A DNA stretch of 64,000 bases from Deltaproteobacteria bacterium (GTDB lineage Bacteria; Myxococcota_A; UBA796; UBA2385), in NCBI GenBank assembly GCA_016792625.1, contig JAEUKK010000059.1, positions 96,210-160,209 of the forward strand, written 5' to 3'. The translations under genes were made by a program, and so were the position numbers. The notes beneath the pieces were generated by a model. The model worked only from the letters and a program-made list of their open reading frames with translations, was not told the origin of the DNA and did no database searches. Below, piece after piece: positions 7,340-16,696 of the stretch; positions within the stretch are counted from its first letter, which is position 1, and every line of letters begins with the position of its first letter.

Positions 7340-9301
7340 TCAGCGCGGCGCAGCCTGCCTGGCGCGCTGGGCGAGCAAGATCAGCTCGGCGGCGAGCAGC
7401 GGCGCGTCGAGCAGGCTCGGGTCGGCGCAGGGCTGGACCTCGGTGCGGAAGGGCGCGCCATCCGGGTGCGCCGCGGGCTCGGCGCGCCGCCGGGCCGCAG
7501 CGTCGGCGCAGCCCTGGGCGGCCGGGCCTTGGGTCAGGCGCAGGTCGGGCACGAGGCCGCCGCCCGCGCCCGCCCGGTGCAAGCGCCGCCCATCGGGCAG
7601 GGCCCAGAGCAGGTTGGTGTATTGGAGCGCGAAGCGCCCCTCCGGATCGGTGTAGAGCCGCTGGGCGGCGCCTTTTCCGAAGGTGGGGCCGCCGACCACC
7701 AGCGCGCCCGCCCGCTGCTGCAGGGCGCCGGCCAGCACCTCTGCGGCGCTGGCCGAGTCGGCGTCGACCAGCACGACCAGCGGCAGGCCCTCGAGGGCAT
7801 CGCCGGGGACGGCCTGGTCCCAGGGGGTGAGCGGGGCGCCGCTCACAGGGTCGGTCAACGGGCCCGCGGGGGGCGGGCGCTGCCCCACCGCCTGCACCAG
7901 CGCGCCCTCGGCGATGAAGCGGTCGGCGATCTGCACCGCGGCGTTGACGTCGCCGCCGCCGTTCCCGCGCAGGTCAAGCACGAGGCCGCGCAGCTCGGGC
8001 GCGGCGGGCAGCACGAGCGCGTCAAAAGCCGCGAGGCTGGTCGGCTTAAACGCGCTGATCTTGACGTAACCGAGGCCATCTTCGGCCGAGAGCCAGAGCG
8101 AGGGGCCGGCCGGGCCCCGCGCCGCGCCGCTGACCGTGGGCAGCACGACCTCGCCCCGCGGGAAGCGCAGGGTCAGGGGGGCCCCCGCGCGCCGCAGCTC
8201 GAGGCTGAGCGGGCTGTCGGCCGGGCCACGCATGCCCGCCTCGGCCAGGGCGAGGCGTCGCTCGGCCGGGGCCTCGGCGAGCACCAAGCGCCCCGTGGGG
8301 TCGGACATCGCGACCAGCACGTCATCTTGGTGCAGGCCGGCCGCCCAGGCCGGGCCGTCGGGCAGGGGGCTCAGCCAGACCTCGGCCTCGACCGCGCGCA
8401 GGCGCACCCCCGCGCCCACGAAGCTGCCCGCGTGGCCCTCGGCCCAGCCGCTGATCGCCGCGGGGCCGACCAGCTGCGCGTAGGGATCGACGGCCCAGAG
8501 CCCACCCTCGATGAAGGTGGCCGTGATGAGCGCGCCGGAGATGCCGACGGGCGCGCCGGCCCGCGTGAGCTCCGCCACCCGGGCGGCCAGGGCGGCCGGG
8601 CCCGCGGCCGGGCCCGCGGCGGAGGGCGGCGGCGCGCCCACCGCGGCGAAGAGGGCCGCGACCTCGTCCTCGGCGCCGGCGGAGAAGCGGGCCCAGTCCG
8701 GCGGCGCCCAGGCGTCTTCGGCGAGGCGCAGAAGCACCGCCTCGGCGACCTCGAGGCGCAGGCCCTCGACCGCGGCGCGCCGACCCGCCAGCGCCTCGGG
8801 CCCCAGCGCCGCCGCCAGGGCCGCGCGCCGGGCCTCGGCCGCGTGTTGGGCCACCGCTGCGGGGTCTTCGGGGGTGGCCTCGGCGAACAGGCCGTGCACC
8901 GCCGCCCGCTGCTCTACGCCGAGCGGCGCGGCCAAGATGGCGTCACGGGCGCTGATCAGCGCAGGGGCTGGGCCATAGGCGCGCAGCCCGAGGGCCACCG
9001 CCAGCGCCGCCTCGGCCACAGCGCCCCGGGCCTGGGCCGCGGCGGCCTCTTCAGCGAGGCGCGCGGGCTCGTCGCGGAGCAGGGCGGCGCGCTGGGTCTC
9101 GGCCTCGGCCCACTGGGCGGCGCGCGCGGCGACCGGCGCCGGGAGCACCTCGGGGGGCAGGGCGGCCAGCGCGCGCAGGCCCTCGGGCTCGCCGCGGGCG
9201 GCCGCTGCCAAGGCCGGCCCAGGGTCGGGCGCGCAGCCCATGCCGAGGAGCGCCCACAGCAGGGCGCCTGGGCGCAGCCCCGCGCTGGACCGGCGCCTCA
9301 C
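7340..9301 (-). CDS. S41-family peptidase (CtpA/tail-specific type) lipoprotein with PDZ domain
   Basis: The protein has 653 residues and is a periplasmic serine protease anchored by a lipid. The GTG start overlaps the stop of tmk by four bases. The lipobox LLGMGC puts the modified Cys at residue 23. Residues about 30-250 are Ala-rich and helical with no recognised domain. A PDZ region follows around 290-370 (DGPAWAAGLHQDDVLVAM), then the S41 catalytic domain from about 400 (GLGYVKISAF, LVLDLRGNGGGDV). Catalytic residues can be placed by spacing: Ser518 in DADSASAAEV, Lys543 in TFGKGAAQ, and Gln547, at the 25- and 4-residue intervals of the Ser/Lys/Gln triad of CtpB. It should be active. The long helical N-terminus is unusual for the family. 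Confidence 0.9.
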   Translation of the reverse strand: MRRRSSAGLRPGALLWALLGMGCAPDPGPALAAAARGEPEGLRALAALPPEVLPAPVAARAAQWAEAETQRAALLRDEPARLAEEAAAAQARGAVAEAALAVALGLRAYGPAPALISARDAILAAPLGVEQRAAVHGLFAEATPEDPAAVAQHAAEARRAALAAALGPEALAGRRAAVEGLRLEVAEAVLLRLAEDAWAPPDWARFSAGAEDEVAALFAAVGAPPPSAAGPAAGPAALAARVAELTRAGAPVGISGALITATFIEGGLWAVDPYAQLVGPAAISGWAEGHAGSFVGAGVRLRAVEAEVWLSPLPDGPAWAAGLHQDDVLVAMSDPTGRLVLAEAPAERRLALAEAGMRGPADSPLSLELRRAGAPLTLRFPRGEVVLPTVSGAARGPAGPSLWLSAEDGLGYVKISAFKPTSLAAFDALVLPAAPELRGLVLDLRGNGGGDVNAAVQIADRFIAEGALVQAVGQRPPPAGPLTDPVSGAPLTPWDQAVPGDALEGLPLVVLVDADSASAAEVLAGALQQRAGALVVGGPTFGKGAAQRLYTDPEGRFALQYTNLLWALPDGRRLHRAGAGGGLVPDLRLTQGPAAQGCADAAARRRAEPAAHPDGAPFRTEVQPCADPSLLDAPLLAAELILLAQRARQAAPR

Positions 9302-9909
9302 GCGGGGGCGCCGCCGAGCACGGGCGCCGCCGTGGCCCAGACCGCCGCCTCGACCGCGTCGACATCGGGGACCCCATCGATGTGCACGAGCCCAGGCAGG
9401 CGCATCTGATCAAAGGCGCCCTTGACCGCCTCGAGCGTGGCCCGGGTCTCAAAAGGTGTGGCCGCGCCCCGCTGCCCGACCCGCGCCAGACCCAGGGCGA
9501 CGGGCACGTCGATGCGCAGGGTGAGGTCGGGCCGGGGCGCAAAGGCCTCGTTGTGGGCCAGCACCGCCGCCACGCTGAGCGCCGGGTCGCCGCGGGTGCC
9601 CTGGTAGGCCGCCGAGGACGGGTAGTAGCGGTCGAGCAAGACCACCGCGCCGCGGGCCAGCGCGGGCGCGATGAGCTCTGCGACGTGGGCGCGCCGATCT
9701 TCGGTGAAGGCCTCGAGCTCGTCGGCCAAGGGCAGGCGCCCCGCCGCCTCGCGGATCTTGCGACCCCAGGGCCCGGTGGTGGGCTCGCGGCTGCAGACCA
9801 CCTCGCGGCCCTGGGCCTCGAGGCGCCGGGCCAAGCGGCCGAGCTGGGTGGTCTTGCCCGCGCCGTCGATGCCCTCGAAGGCGATGAGGATGCCGCGCTG
9901 CGCGCTCAT
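9298..9909 (-). CDS. tmk: Thymidylate kinase
   Basis: The protein has 203 residues, close to the usual 200-215. It phosphorylates dTMP to dTDP in the cytoplasm for DNA synthesis. ATG 9909 is chosen; an in-frame extension upstream gives only Pro/Arg-rich sequence. The P-loop is FEGIDGAGKTTQ (residues about 11-20), the DRX-type motif is LLDRYYPSSAAYQGT, and a LID-like Arg-rich stretch is missing from the expected place, where the sequence reads RVGQRGAATPFE. The catalytic Glu in EGIDG and the dTMP-binding SREPT motif are visible. It is translationally coupled to the S41 protease downstream; that pairing is not one I know as functional and may only reflect gene packing. Confidence 0.93.
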   Translation of the reverse strand: MSAQRGILIAFEGIDGAGKTTQLGRLARRLEAQGREVVCSREPTTGPWGRKIREAAGRLPLADELEAFTEDRRAHVAELIAPALARGAVVLLDRYYPSSAAYQGTRGDPALSVAAVLAHNEAFAPRPDLTLRIDVPVALGLARVGQRGAATPFETRATLEAVKGAFDQMRLPGLVHIDGVPDVDAVEAAVWATAAPVLGGAPA

Positions 9910-9995
9910 ACACGTCCTTGGATGGGCGCGGTCTGCGCCAGGACTCGGCCGGCTCGGGGGGCGTTGCGGGGGCCCTCCCCCGCCCACCCGAGACC

Positions 9996-11123
9996 TCAGA
10001 GGTTGTACATCATGTACTGAAGGACGAGGTTCAGCTCTTGGGTCGCGTTGCGCGCCACCCGGAAGGTCGAGAAGCCCACCCGGCCGTCGCCGCTCGAGAA
10101 GCTGACCAGCAAGGGAGAATCGACCAGCGCGTAGTTCTCGGTGCCGATGCGGTACTCAACACCGCCGCGCATGTGCACGGTGACCGCCTCGTCGGCGGCC
10201 TCGATCGGCGGCCAGACGGGCAGGTCGTACTCCACCCGCATGCTCGACTCGCCCAGCCACTCAGACAGGGCCGCGTCGCTGATGTTGGCGTCGACGAGGT
10301 CGTACTCGCCAAGCTGAGCCGCGTCGACCACCGCGTCGTCGCCCACGAAGTCGAGGCGCTCGGGCCAAGCCAGCTCGACCACGTCGTAGGCCCAGTCGGA
10401 CGCGTAGACCGAGCCGCCCCCGCGCACGTACTGACGGATGTTCTCGAGGTAGATCTCAGGCGTCGTGCTGCCCGCCGCGTCTGGGTAGAGCACCCCCTCT
10501 TCGATCATGCCGCCGTTGAAGAAGATGATGTCGTACTGCTGCATGCCCTCGAGGTTGCCAAGAAAATCCGTCACTTCGAGGACGGTGAGCCCATCGATGA
10601 GCTGGTAGTTGGCGAAGCCCATGTTGTCGAGCACGAGGTCGAAGCGGTCGTAGTCGCCGGTGATGACCGCCACGTCGAGGGCCAGCGGGTCGAAGCAAGG
10701 CGGCTCGTCGAGCAGCACCAGATCGCCATCACCCACCCAGACATCTTCGAAGCGCTCGATGACATCGACGCCGTACTGCACGTAGATGTCGTAGGAGCGC
10801 TCGGCGGGCAGGCCCTCGAGCGTCCACTTGCCGTCGCGGTCGCTGTAGACCGTCTTGGTCTCGTACAGCCGCCCGGCGTCGTCGATCAGGTGGGTGTAGA
10901 CCGTGGCGTCGGCCAGCCAGTTGCTGCCCACCGGGTCGCAGGTGCGGCCCTGAATGGCGCCGGGCACGAGGCCCTCGGGCTCGCCGTCACCCTTCACAAA
11001 GAAGCTGGTGTCGTTGCAGCCCGCGGCGAAGACCAGGGCCAGACCGGCGAGACCCCACGTGCGGCGGCCGGCGGCCTCGACGGTGCGGCGGGCGGTGCCC
11101 GTGGATGGGTGCTGCTGGGCCAT
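9996..11123 (-). CDS. Lipoprotein with carboxypeptidase-regulatory-like and GATase-like domains
   Basis: The protein has 375 residues. ATG 11123 is chosen over an upstream in-frame ATG because it leads directly into a lipoprotein signal (LAGLALVFAAGC, modified Cys about residue 35). Residues about 50-115 resemble a carboxypeptidase-regulatory (transthyretin-like) beta-sandwich: GAIQGRTCDP, SDRDGKWTLEGLPAERSYDIYV. The remainder looks like a ThuA/GATase-like alpha/beta domain: DVAVITGDYDRFDLVLD, YDIIFFNGG, IRQYVRGGGSVYASDWAYDVV, VGFSTFRV. No Cys-His-Glu catalytic triad can be placed, so it is probably a binding protein rather than an enzyme. The GC-rich context and signal place it in the envelope. 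It is a single gene; a TAGAGT hexamer on the minus strand at 11202-11207 could be part of its promoter. Confidence 0.7.
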   Translation of the reverse strand: MAQQHPSTGTARRTVEAAGRRTWGLAGLALVFAAGCNDTSFFVKGDGEPEGLVPGAIQGRTCDPVGSNWLADATVYTHLIDDAGRLYETKTVYSDRDGKWTLEGLPAERSYDIYVQYGVDVIERFEDVWVGDGDLVLLDEPPCFDPLALDVAVITGDYDRFDLVLDNMGFANYQLIDGLTVLEVTDFLGNLEGMQQYDIIFFNGGMIEEGVLYPDAAGSTTPEIYLENIRQYVRGGGSVYASDWAYDVVELAWPERLDFVGDDAVVDAAQLGEYDLVDANISDAALSEWLGESSMRVEYDLPVWPPIEAADEAVTVHMRGGVEYRIGTENYALVDSPLLVSFSSGDGRVGFSTFRVARNATQELNLVLQYMMYNL

Positions 11124-11256
11124 AGGACTCTCCCCCGGGGTGGGTCGGGCGGTGGCGCACATGCGGCGCACAGGCGCTGGTGGGGCGCCCTGCCTCGGCG
11201 CACTCTACACCAACCGAGGTCGCCTGCGGCGGTCGCCGCGAAAAGGGGCCGCCGGT

Positions 11257-11742
11257 CTATGCCCCCGCGGTCCACGTGCCCGAGCGCCCGCCGCGCTTCT
11301 CGAGCAGGCGGACGCCGTCGATGCGCAGCCCGCGATCCACGGCCTTGAGCATGTCGTAGGCGCAGAGCAGGGCGGCAGAGACAGCGGTGAGCGCCTCCAT
11401 CTCGACGCCGGTGCGCCAGCGGGTGCGCACGCGGGCCTCGACCCAAATGCCGTCTGGGCGCAGCTCGACGGCGACCCCAACAGCGTCGAGCGGCAGCGGG
11501 TGGCAGAGGGGGATCAGATCGCTGGCCCGCTTGGCGCCCTGGATACCCGCGAGGCGCGCGATGCCGAGCACGTCGCCCTTTTGGTTCGCGCCGGGGGTGA
11601 GGGCCGCCCGGGCCGCGGGGCCGAGCCGCAGCCAGCCCTCGGCGACGGCGAGGCGGTCGGTGTCGGCCTTGTCGCCCACGTCGACCATGCGGGGCGCGCC
11701 GGCGCCGTCGAGGTGGGTCAGGGTCGGGCGGTCGTCGGCCAT
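11257..11742 (-). CDS. moaC: Cyclic pyranopterin monophosphate synthase MoaC
   Basis: The protein has 161 residues, the normal family length. MoaC acts in the cytoplasm after MoaA and rearranges (8S)-3',8-cyclo-GTP to cyclic pyranopterin monophosphate in molybdenum cofactor synthesis. Diagnostic stretches are all present: the N-terminal [36 protein letters not shown], the active-site [13 protein letters not shown], and [26 protein letters not shown] with the conserved Asp. Start ATG 11742 lies seven bases after the end of the methyltransferase gene upstream on the same strand, so the two are likely one transcript. No other molybdenum cofactor gene is in the window, so partner genes must lie elsewhere. 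Confidence 0.95.
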   Translation of the reverse strand: MADDRPTLTHLDGAGAPRMVDVGDKADTDRLAVAEGWLRLGPAARAALTPGANQKGDVLGIARLAGIQGAKRASDLIPLCHPLPLDAVGVAVELRPDGIWVEARVRTRWRTGVEMEALTAVSAALLCAYDMLKAVDRGLRIDGVRLLEKRGGRSGTWTAGA

Positions 11743-11749
11743 CGGCGCC

Positions 11750-13102
11750 TCAGGACAGGTGGAGCACGAGGTGCTTGAGGTAGCGGGACTCGGGAACGGC
11801 CGGGTCGACCGGATGATCCGGCGCTTGCTCGCCGCGCCGGACCACGCGCACCCGCCGGCCGGCGAGGCGGGCGGCCTCGCGCACCGCGTCGAGGAAGCGC
11901 TCCTCGTGCACATGGTAGCTGCAGGAGCTGGTGAACAAGAGCCCGCCTGGGGCCACGAGCTGCATGGCCAGCGCGTTGATCTGGGCGTAGGCCCGCAGGG
12001 CCACCGGGGCCTTGGCCCGGGTCTTGGCGAAGGCCGGCGGGTCGAGGAAGACGACGTCGTAGCGGGTGCCCTGGGCGCGCAGGCCCTCCATCACCGCGCG
12101 GGCGTCGCCGGTGTGGACCTCGGCCCGGTCGGCCACCCCGTTCTGCGCCGCGTTCGCCGTGATCAGCGCGCTGGTCGCTGGGTTGATCTCGACGAAGGCG
12201 CAGGAGCGGGCGCGGTGCCGCAGCGCGCCGAGGCCCCAGGCCCCCGTGTTGGCGTAGACGTCCAGCGTGGTGCAGCCGGCCACCCGGCTGTGGGCGAAGG
12301 CCCGGTTCTCGGCTTGATCGAAGAAGAAGCCGGTCTTCTGGCCGCCGACCACGTCGGCCCACAGCTGTACTCCGCCCTCTTCGAGCAGCACCCGCTCGGG
12401 GATCGTGCCGAACCAGGGCGCGCTCAGGCGCGGCAGGCCCTCGAGGCTGCGGGCGGGGGCCTCGTTGCGCAGCACCGCCGCGGTCGCGGTGGTCGCCCGG
12501 CGCAGGGCGGCCTCGAGCAGGTCTCGGCGCAGCTCCATGCCCACGGTGCCGAGCTGCACGGCGAGCACGTCGGCGAAGCGATCCACGATGAGGCCAGGCA
12601 GGCCGTCACCCTCGCTGGAGATCAGGCGGTAGCTCGCCCGGCCGGGCAGCAGGCGGGCCCGCAGGGCCTGCGCCTCGGCGATGCGCGCCGCGTAAAAATC
12701 GACGCTGTCGATGTCTTCGTCGGGGCGCCGGGTCAAGATCCGCACGGCGATGAGGCTGTGGGGGTTGGCCGTGCCCCGGCCGAGGAAGCGACCGTTGGCG
12801 TCGAGCACGTCGACCGCGCCGCCCACCGGCAGGTCGCGGGCGTGCCCGGCCAGCTCGTTGGAGAAGACCCAGCAGTGGCCGCCGGCCACCCGGTGCTCGG
12901 CGCCCGCCCGCAGGCGGACGGGGATCGGCGGCTGGCCCAGCAGGCCCGGGTCGAGCGTCACCAAAGGAGCCGGGGGGCGCTCTTCTTCGGGTGCCGGACG
13001 GCTGGGCCGCGCACCCGGGGGAGGGCCGCCCCGCCCGTGCCCGCCGCCGCGTCGATCTGGGCGACGACCGCCCCGCCCGTATGTGTCTGCGCCCGACGCC
13101 AT
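11750..13102 (-). CDS. Class I SAM-dependent rRNA methyltransferase, RlmI-like
   Basis: The protein has 450 residues. It is predicted to make 5-methylcytosine in 23S rRNA, like RlmI. Residues 1-45 are an Arg/Gly/Pro-rich disordered extension. A PUA-like domain follows ([20 protein letters not shown], then [20 protein letters not shown]), then an EEHxxD-type middle segment, and a Rossmann methyltransferase domain from about 240. SAM-site motif I is [18 protein letters not shown], and motif IV is [14 protein letters not shown]. The conserved SSCSYHV motif near 395 carries the catalytic Cys region. The length exceeds E. coli RlmI (about 396) because of the N-terminal extension. It is transcribed ahead of moaC with a seven-base gap and diverges from the BrkB-like gene. 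Confidence 0.9.
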   Translation of the reverse strand: MASGADTYGRGGRRPDRRGGGHGRGGPPPGARPSRPAPEEERPPAPLVTLDPGLLGQPPIPVRLRAGAEHRVAGGHCWVFSNELAGHARDLPVGGAVDVLDANGRFLGRGTANPHSLIAVRILTRRPDEDIDSVDFYAARIAEAQALRARLLPGRASYRLISSEGDGLPGLIVDRFADVLAVQLGTVGMELRRDLLEAALRRATTATAAVLRNEAPARSLEGLPRLSAPWFGTIPERVLLEEGGVQLWADVVGGQKTGFFFDQAENRAFAHSRVAGCTTLDVYANTGAWGLGALRHRARSCAFVEINPATSALITANAAQNGVADRAEVHTGDARAVMEGLRAQGTRYDVVFLDPPAFAKTRAKAPVALRAYAQINALAMQLVAPGGLLFTSSCSYHVHEERFLDAVREAARLAGRRVRVVRRGEQAPDHPVDPAVPESRYLKHLVLHLS

Positions 13103-13200
13103 GCCGCACCCCCGCGCCCGCCGGCCCCGGCCCGCGCGCGCCGCGGCGCCTAATCTCCGCCGGTCGGGGTGCGCCCGCGCAGGCGGGGCCCCGCGCGCGA

Positions 13201-13206
13201 TACCCT
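13201..13206 (+). promoter_or_regulatory. Candidate -10 box TACCCT of a leaderless transcript
   Basis: TACCCT ends seven bases before the ATG at 13213, and no ribosome binding site lies between them. The usual -10 to start-site distance would place transcription at the ATG itself. The same arrangement occurs at 63111. Confidence 0.4.
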
Positions 13207-13212
13207 GCGCCC

Positions 13213-14517
13213 ATGTTGCTCGCCTTGGAGAAGCTCTACCTCGACGTGGTGCGCGGCCGCTGGCTGCCGCTCGACCAGCCGTGGGCGGCGCCCGTCGTCA
13301 ACGCCCTGCACGTCGCTGTGGTGCTCGTGCGCGAGACCCGCCGTGACCGCCTGCCCGCGCGGGCGGCCACCCTGACCTACTGGACGGCGGTCGCGCTGGT
13401 GCCTCTGCTGCTGCTCGCCTTCGCGATCACCGGCGCCATGGGCCTCAAAGACGACACCCGAAACGCCGTGCGTCAGCTGCTCTACGACACCATCTTGGCC
13501 AGCAGCGTCGAAGAGGTGGGCGCGGTGCTCGACGAGCTCATCCTGCGCACGCACTTGGGCACCTTGGGCACGATCGGCGTGCTCTCCACCTTGTTCATCG
13601 GCTACCAGCTCTTCTCGCAGGTGGCGCTGGCCTACAACGAGATCTTCCGCGCGCGAGAGGATCGCAGCCTCATCTACCGCTTCACGCTCTTCTACACGGC
13701 GCTGACGCTGGGGCCCCTGCTGCTCGGCGCCGGCTTCTTGCTCTCGGCGCGGGTGGGCGCCGACCGCGGCCTGCCCTTCGCCAGCCACCTGCTGCCGCTG
13801 AGCTTATCGGCGGTGATCTTCACCACGGCGCTGATCTTGTTGCCCTGCGCGCGCGTGCAGCGGCGCGCGGCCCTCTTCGGCGGCCTGCTCACCGCGGCCG
13901 TCTTCGAGGTCACCAAGAAGGGCTTCGCCCTCTACATCAATATCTTCGGCACCAAAGACAGCCTCACCCTGATCTACGGCTCGGTGGCCTTCCTTCCCGT
14001 CTTCTTGTTGTGGACCTATGTGCTCTGGCTGGTCGTGCTCTTCGGCGTCGAGGTCGCTTGGCTGACCCAGCACCACGGCTCTTTGGTCGACCACCAGCGG
14101 CGGGTGGCCGCCGACCCCCGGCACGGCCGCCGCAGCCCCGACGGGCCCTTCGCGCTGGGCCTGATGGTGACCATCGCCGAGCGCTTCTTGCAGGGCGGCG
14201 GCGGATTGGCGGTCAGCGAGCTGGTGGCCCGCACCGGCGCTGACCCCCGCCACGTGCAAGACGCGCTGAGCGTGCTCGAAGACACCGGTTTTGTGCTCTT
14301 CGACCACGCCCAGCGGGCCCACAGCGCGCGGCCGCCCGAGACGGTCACCGCCGGCGAGGTGCTCCAGGCTTGGCGCGAGGCCGCCGCCCCCGCGGTGCCC
14401 GGCCGCGCCCTGACCGCGCTGGACCTCGCCCCAGGCGGCCTGCAGCACACCAGCCTCGCCGAGCTCGCCCGGCGGCCCGCCCTCGCCGCCGCCCCCGATG
14501 AGGTAGCGGTTGCCTAG
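13213..14517 (+). CDS. YihY/BrkB-family inner-membrane protein with winged-helix-like tail
   Basis: The protein has 434 residues. Residues about 40-300 form six hydrophobic segments typical of the YihY/virulence-factor BrkB family (AATLTYWTAVALVPLLLLAFAI, LGTIGVLSTLFIGYQLFSQVALAYN, SVAFLPVFLLWTYVLWLVVLFGVEVAW). The last matches the family signature of a final helix with LLW-Y--W-V-LFGAE. Their biochemical role is unsettled; earlier annotation as RNase BN was a mistake. Residues about 320-434 are soluble and include a segment like a winged helix (MVTIAERFLQGGGGLAVSEL, VQDALSVLEDTGFVLFD), known from longer members. It overlaps the transglycosylase gene by eight bases. The start codon has no ribosome binding site and a -10-like box at 13201. 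Confidence 0.88.
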   Translation: MLLALEKLYLDVVRGRWLPLDQPWAAPVVNALHVAVVLVRETRRDRLPARAATLTYWTAVALVPLLLLAFAITGAMGLKDDTRNAVRQLLYDTILASSVEEVGAVLDELILRTHLGTLGTIGVLSTLFIGYQLFSQVALAYNEIFRAREDRSLIYRFTLFYTALTLGPLLLGAGFLLSARVGADRGLPFASHLLPLSLSAVIFTTALILLPCARVQRRAALFGGLLTAAVFEVTKKGFALYINIFGTKDSLTLIYGSVAFLPVFLLWTYVLWLVVLFGVEVAWLTQHHGSLVDHQRRVAADPRHGRRSPDGPFALGLMVTIAERFLQGGGGLAVSELVARTGADPRHVQDALSVLEDTGFVLFDHAQRAHSARPPETVTAGEVLQAWREAAAPAVPGRALTALDLAPGGLQHTSLAELARRPALAAAPDEVAVA

Positions 14518-16153
14518 CCGCCGCCTCGCCGCCTTCGCGCTGCTCTGCGTGGCGGCCCTGGGCGCCGGGGTCGCGGGCCTGGGTCTCGCGCGCCAGCGCA
14601 CCTTTGACGGCGTGGAGCGCGCCCTGCGCCAGGCCGACCTGCAGGTCAGCGGGCGGCGGGCCGCCCTCGCCGAGCACCACTGGACGGGGATCAGCGGGGC
14701 GGGGATCCAGATCGCCCGCCTCGAGCTGCGCCTGCTGCCCGCGCCCCGGCTGCGGGTGATCGAGCCCGTGATTGACGCCGACGCCGTCGATCTCGAGGGC
14801 CTGCTCGCCGCCCGACCCGGGCCCGCCGCCGCGCCAGGGCCGCTCGACGCCCTGGCCGCCCGCCTGCTGCCCGCGCTGGCCGAAGCGGCCACCGCCGAGC
14901 TGGTCAACGGTGCCGTCCGCCTGCGGGGAGAGCCGCTGCTCACCGGCCTCAACGGCCCGCTCTGGCCTTCCCCCGACGTCAAGGGCCCCGATGGCCAGCT
15001 CGGGCTTGAGCAGGGCGTGCCGCGGGCCCAGCTCCGCCGGAAGATCGAGCTGGCCTGGATCACCGCCGACGCCACCCTCGAGCTGCGCTGCGCGGGCTCT
15101 GCCTGCGCCTTCGGCCTCTCCCTCGTCGACTGCATGATCGACGAGCCCCACCTCGCACCGGGGCCCCTGCCCGTGCTCAGCCTCGCCGCGCAGGGCCAGT
15201 GGGACCGGGCCAGCGGCGATCTCAGCGGCGCGGTCGAGCTCGGCCCGCTGCAGGTCGCGGTGACGGGGCGGCTTCAGCCCGACCCGCTCGACTTTGACCT
15301 GCACCTCGAGCTCGCCGACGCGCCGCTCGAGGCGGTGGTGGCGCTCTTTGGGCCCCGCGTGCCCGAGGGGCGGCGCGGGACGCTCGGCGGCACGGTGGGC
15401 CTCTCGCTCGACCTGCAGGGCATGCCCCTGCGCTGGTCGGCCCGCCCGCGGGCCACCGACCTGTCGGCCGAGGGCGTCATTCCCGACATGGACGCGCTGC
15501 GCGGCGGCCCCATCCGCTGGACCACCGCCGGCCCCGATGGCGCGACCCGGCTGCGCGAGACCGGCGAGGGCACCCGCGGCTGGGTGCCGCTGCAGGCCAG
15601 CGGGATGGTGCCCGCCGCGTTCATCGCCGCCGAGGACGCCGAGTTTCGCCAGCACCGCGGCTACTCTTTGTCGGCGGTGCAGGCCGCGCTCGACGAGGCC
15701 AGCGCCGAGGGCGGCTGGATGCAGCGGGGCGGCAGCACCATCACCCAGCAGCTGGTCAAGAACCTGTACCTCGACGGCCAAGACCGCTCTCTCGCCCGCA
15801 AGCTGCGCGAGCTGCTGCTCGCGCTCGAGATCGACCGGGGCCTGTCGAAGGAGCGGGTGCTCGCGCTGTACATCAACCTCGTCGAGCTCGGCCCCGAGAT
15901 CTACGGCGTGGGCCCCGCCGCGGACGCCTACTTCCTCAAGCAGCCCGCCCGCCTGACCGCCCGCGAGGCGGCCTTCTTGGCGAGCCTGCTGCCCTCGCCG
16001 CGGCGCGGCCACCGGCGCTACCTCGCCAACGACCCGCCCGATGCGCGCCTCGACCAGATCATCGACAACATGGCCATGATGCGCGCCATCGACCCCCAGA
16101 CCGCCGCCCGGGCCCGCGACGAGATCTTGCGCCTCGTGCCGCCCGCGCGCTGA
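14510..16153 (+). CDS. GT51 peptidoglycan transglycosylase domain protein, no transpeptidase domain
   Basis: The protein has 547 residues and starts at TTG 14510, overlapping the end of the BrkB-like gene; no ATG is nearby. An N-terminal membrane anchor (AAFALLCVAALGAGVAGLGLA, about 5-27) is followed by about 320 residues resembling an AsmA/DUF-like beta domain (VDADAVDLEGLLAARP, LSLAAQGQW, LGGTVGLSLDLQGMP). The GT51 fold occupies about 365-540. Signature motifs are FIAAEDAEFRQHRG with catalytic Glu375, RGGSTITQQLVKNLYL with the second Glu position replaced by the usual context, and ALYINLVELG. It lacks the penicillin-binding domain, so it would polymerise glycan strands only. Similar proteins with a long periplasmic N-terminal region are found in deltaproteobacteria. 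Confidence 0.88.
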   Translation: MPSRRLAAFALLCVAALGAGVAGLGLARQRTFDGVERALRQADLQVSGRRAALAEHHWTGISGAGIQIARLELRLLPAPRLRVIEPVIDADAVDLEGLLAARPGPAAAPGPLDALAARLLPALAEAATAELVNGAVRLRGEPLLTGLNGPLWPSPDVKGPDGQLGLEQGVPRAQLRRKIELAWITADATLELRCAGSACAFGLSLVDCMIDEPHLAPGPLPVLSLAAQGQWDRASGDLSGAVELGPLQVAVTGRLQPDPLDFDLHLELADAPLEAVVALFGPRVPEGRRGTLGGTVGLSLDLQGMPLRWSARPRATDLSAEGVIPDMDALRGGPIRWTTAGPDGATRLRETGEGTRGWVPLQASGMVPAAFIAAEDAEFRQHRGYSLSAVQAALDEASAEGGWMQRGGSTITQQLVKNLYLDGQDRSLARKLRELLLALEIDRGLSKERVLALYINLVELGPEIYGVGPAADAYFLKQPARLTAREAAFLASLLPSPRRGHRRYLANDPPDARLDQIIDNMAMMRAIDPQTAARARDEILRLVPPAR

Positions 16154-16217
16154 CCGCCGGCAGGGCCGGGCGGGCGGGCCACCGCCTGGGTCGGGATATG
16201 CGCCGGCTGAGGTCCCC

Positions 16218-16679
16218 ATGCGCTTTCATGAAGCTGTCCACGGCGTCTACTTCGATGATCTCGACGCCTTCCGCATCCTCCACAACGCCCGCTATCTGCT
16301 GCTCTTTGAGCGCACGATCGGCGACTTCTGGCAGTACCTGGGCTGGGGCAACATCCTCGACGCCCAGCTCAACCCCGACCAGTACCACCTCGTGCGGGCC
16401 AACCACATCGAGTACCTGCGCCCGGTGACCGGCCCGGGGCGCGTCCGCTGCCGGATCTGGGTCGAGCAGCTCGGCCGCAGCAGCCTCACCTTCGGCTTCC
16501 AGGTCCTGCCGATGGACGAGGACCTGCCCCACGCCGCGGGCACGCGCACGCTGGTCCGGGTCGACCCGAGCACCCGGGGCAGCACCCCGTGGACCGACGG
16601 CTTCCGCGAGCGCTTGCGCCCCTACCGCCGCGATCTGGAGGGGGAGAGCGACGCGCCGGCGGCCCCCGTGCGAGGATGA
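16218..16679 (+). CDS. Acyl-CoA thioesterase, hotdog fold (YbgC/FcbC type)
   Basis: The protein has 153 residues. A GAGG ribosome binding site precedes ATG 16218. The N-terminal signature HGVYFDDLDAFRILHNARYLLLFERT matches the 4-hydroxybenzoyl-CoA thioesterase pattern in which the Asp (here D15 of DDLD) is the catalytic residue and HxNYL the following helix. The rest of the single hotdog domain is visible: HIEYLRPVTGPGRVRCRIWVEQLGRSSLTFGFQV. The last 25 residues are charged and non-conserved. It may hydrolyse short-chain or aromatic acyl-CoA, but the substrate cannot be told from sequence. Its TGA overlaps an in-frame ATG of the fbp reading frame at 16676, and the two genes form one unit. Confidence 0.88.
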   Translation: MRFHEAVHGVYFDDLDAFRILHNARYLLLFERTIGDFWQYLGWGNILDAQLNPDQYHLVRANHIEYLRPVTGPGRVRCRIWVEQLGRSSLTFGFQVLPMDEDLPHAAGTRTLVRVDPSTRGSTPWTDGFRERLRPYRRDLEGESDAPAAPVRG

Positions 16680-16696
16680 GCGCCCCTGGAGGACCC

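Noticed and set aside
5731..7830. Long plus-strand frame of Val/Ile/Ala-rich sequence opposite the DNDCDG-repeat gene
   Set aside because: It is the antisense of the Asp-rich repeats (GAC/GTC turn into Val and Ile). The minus strand has signal peptide, repeats and Cys pattern.
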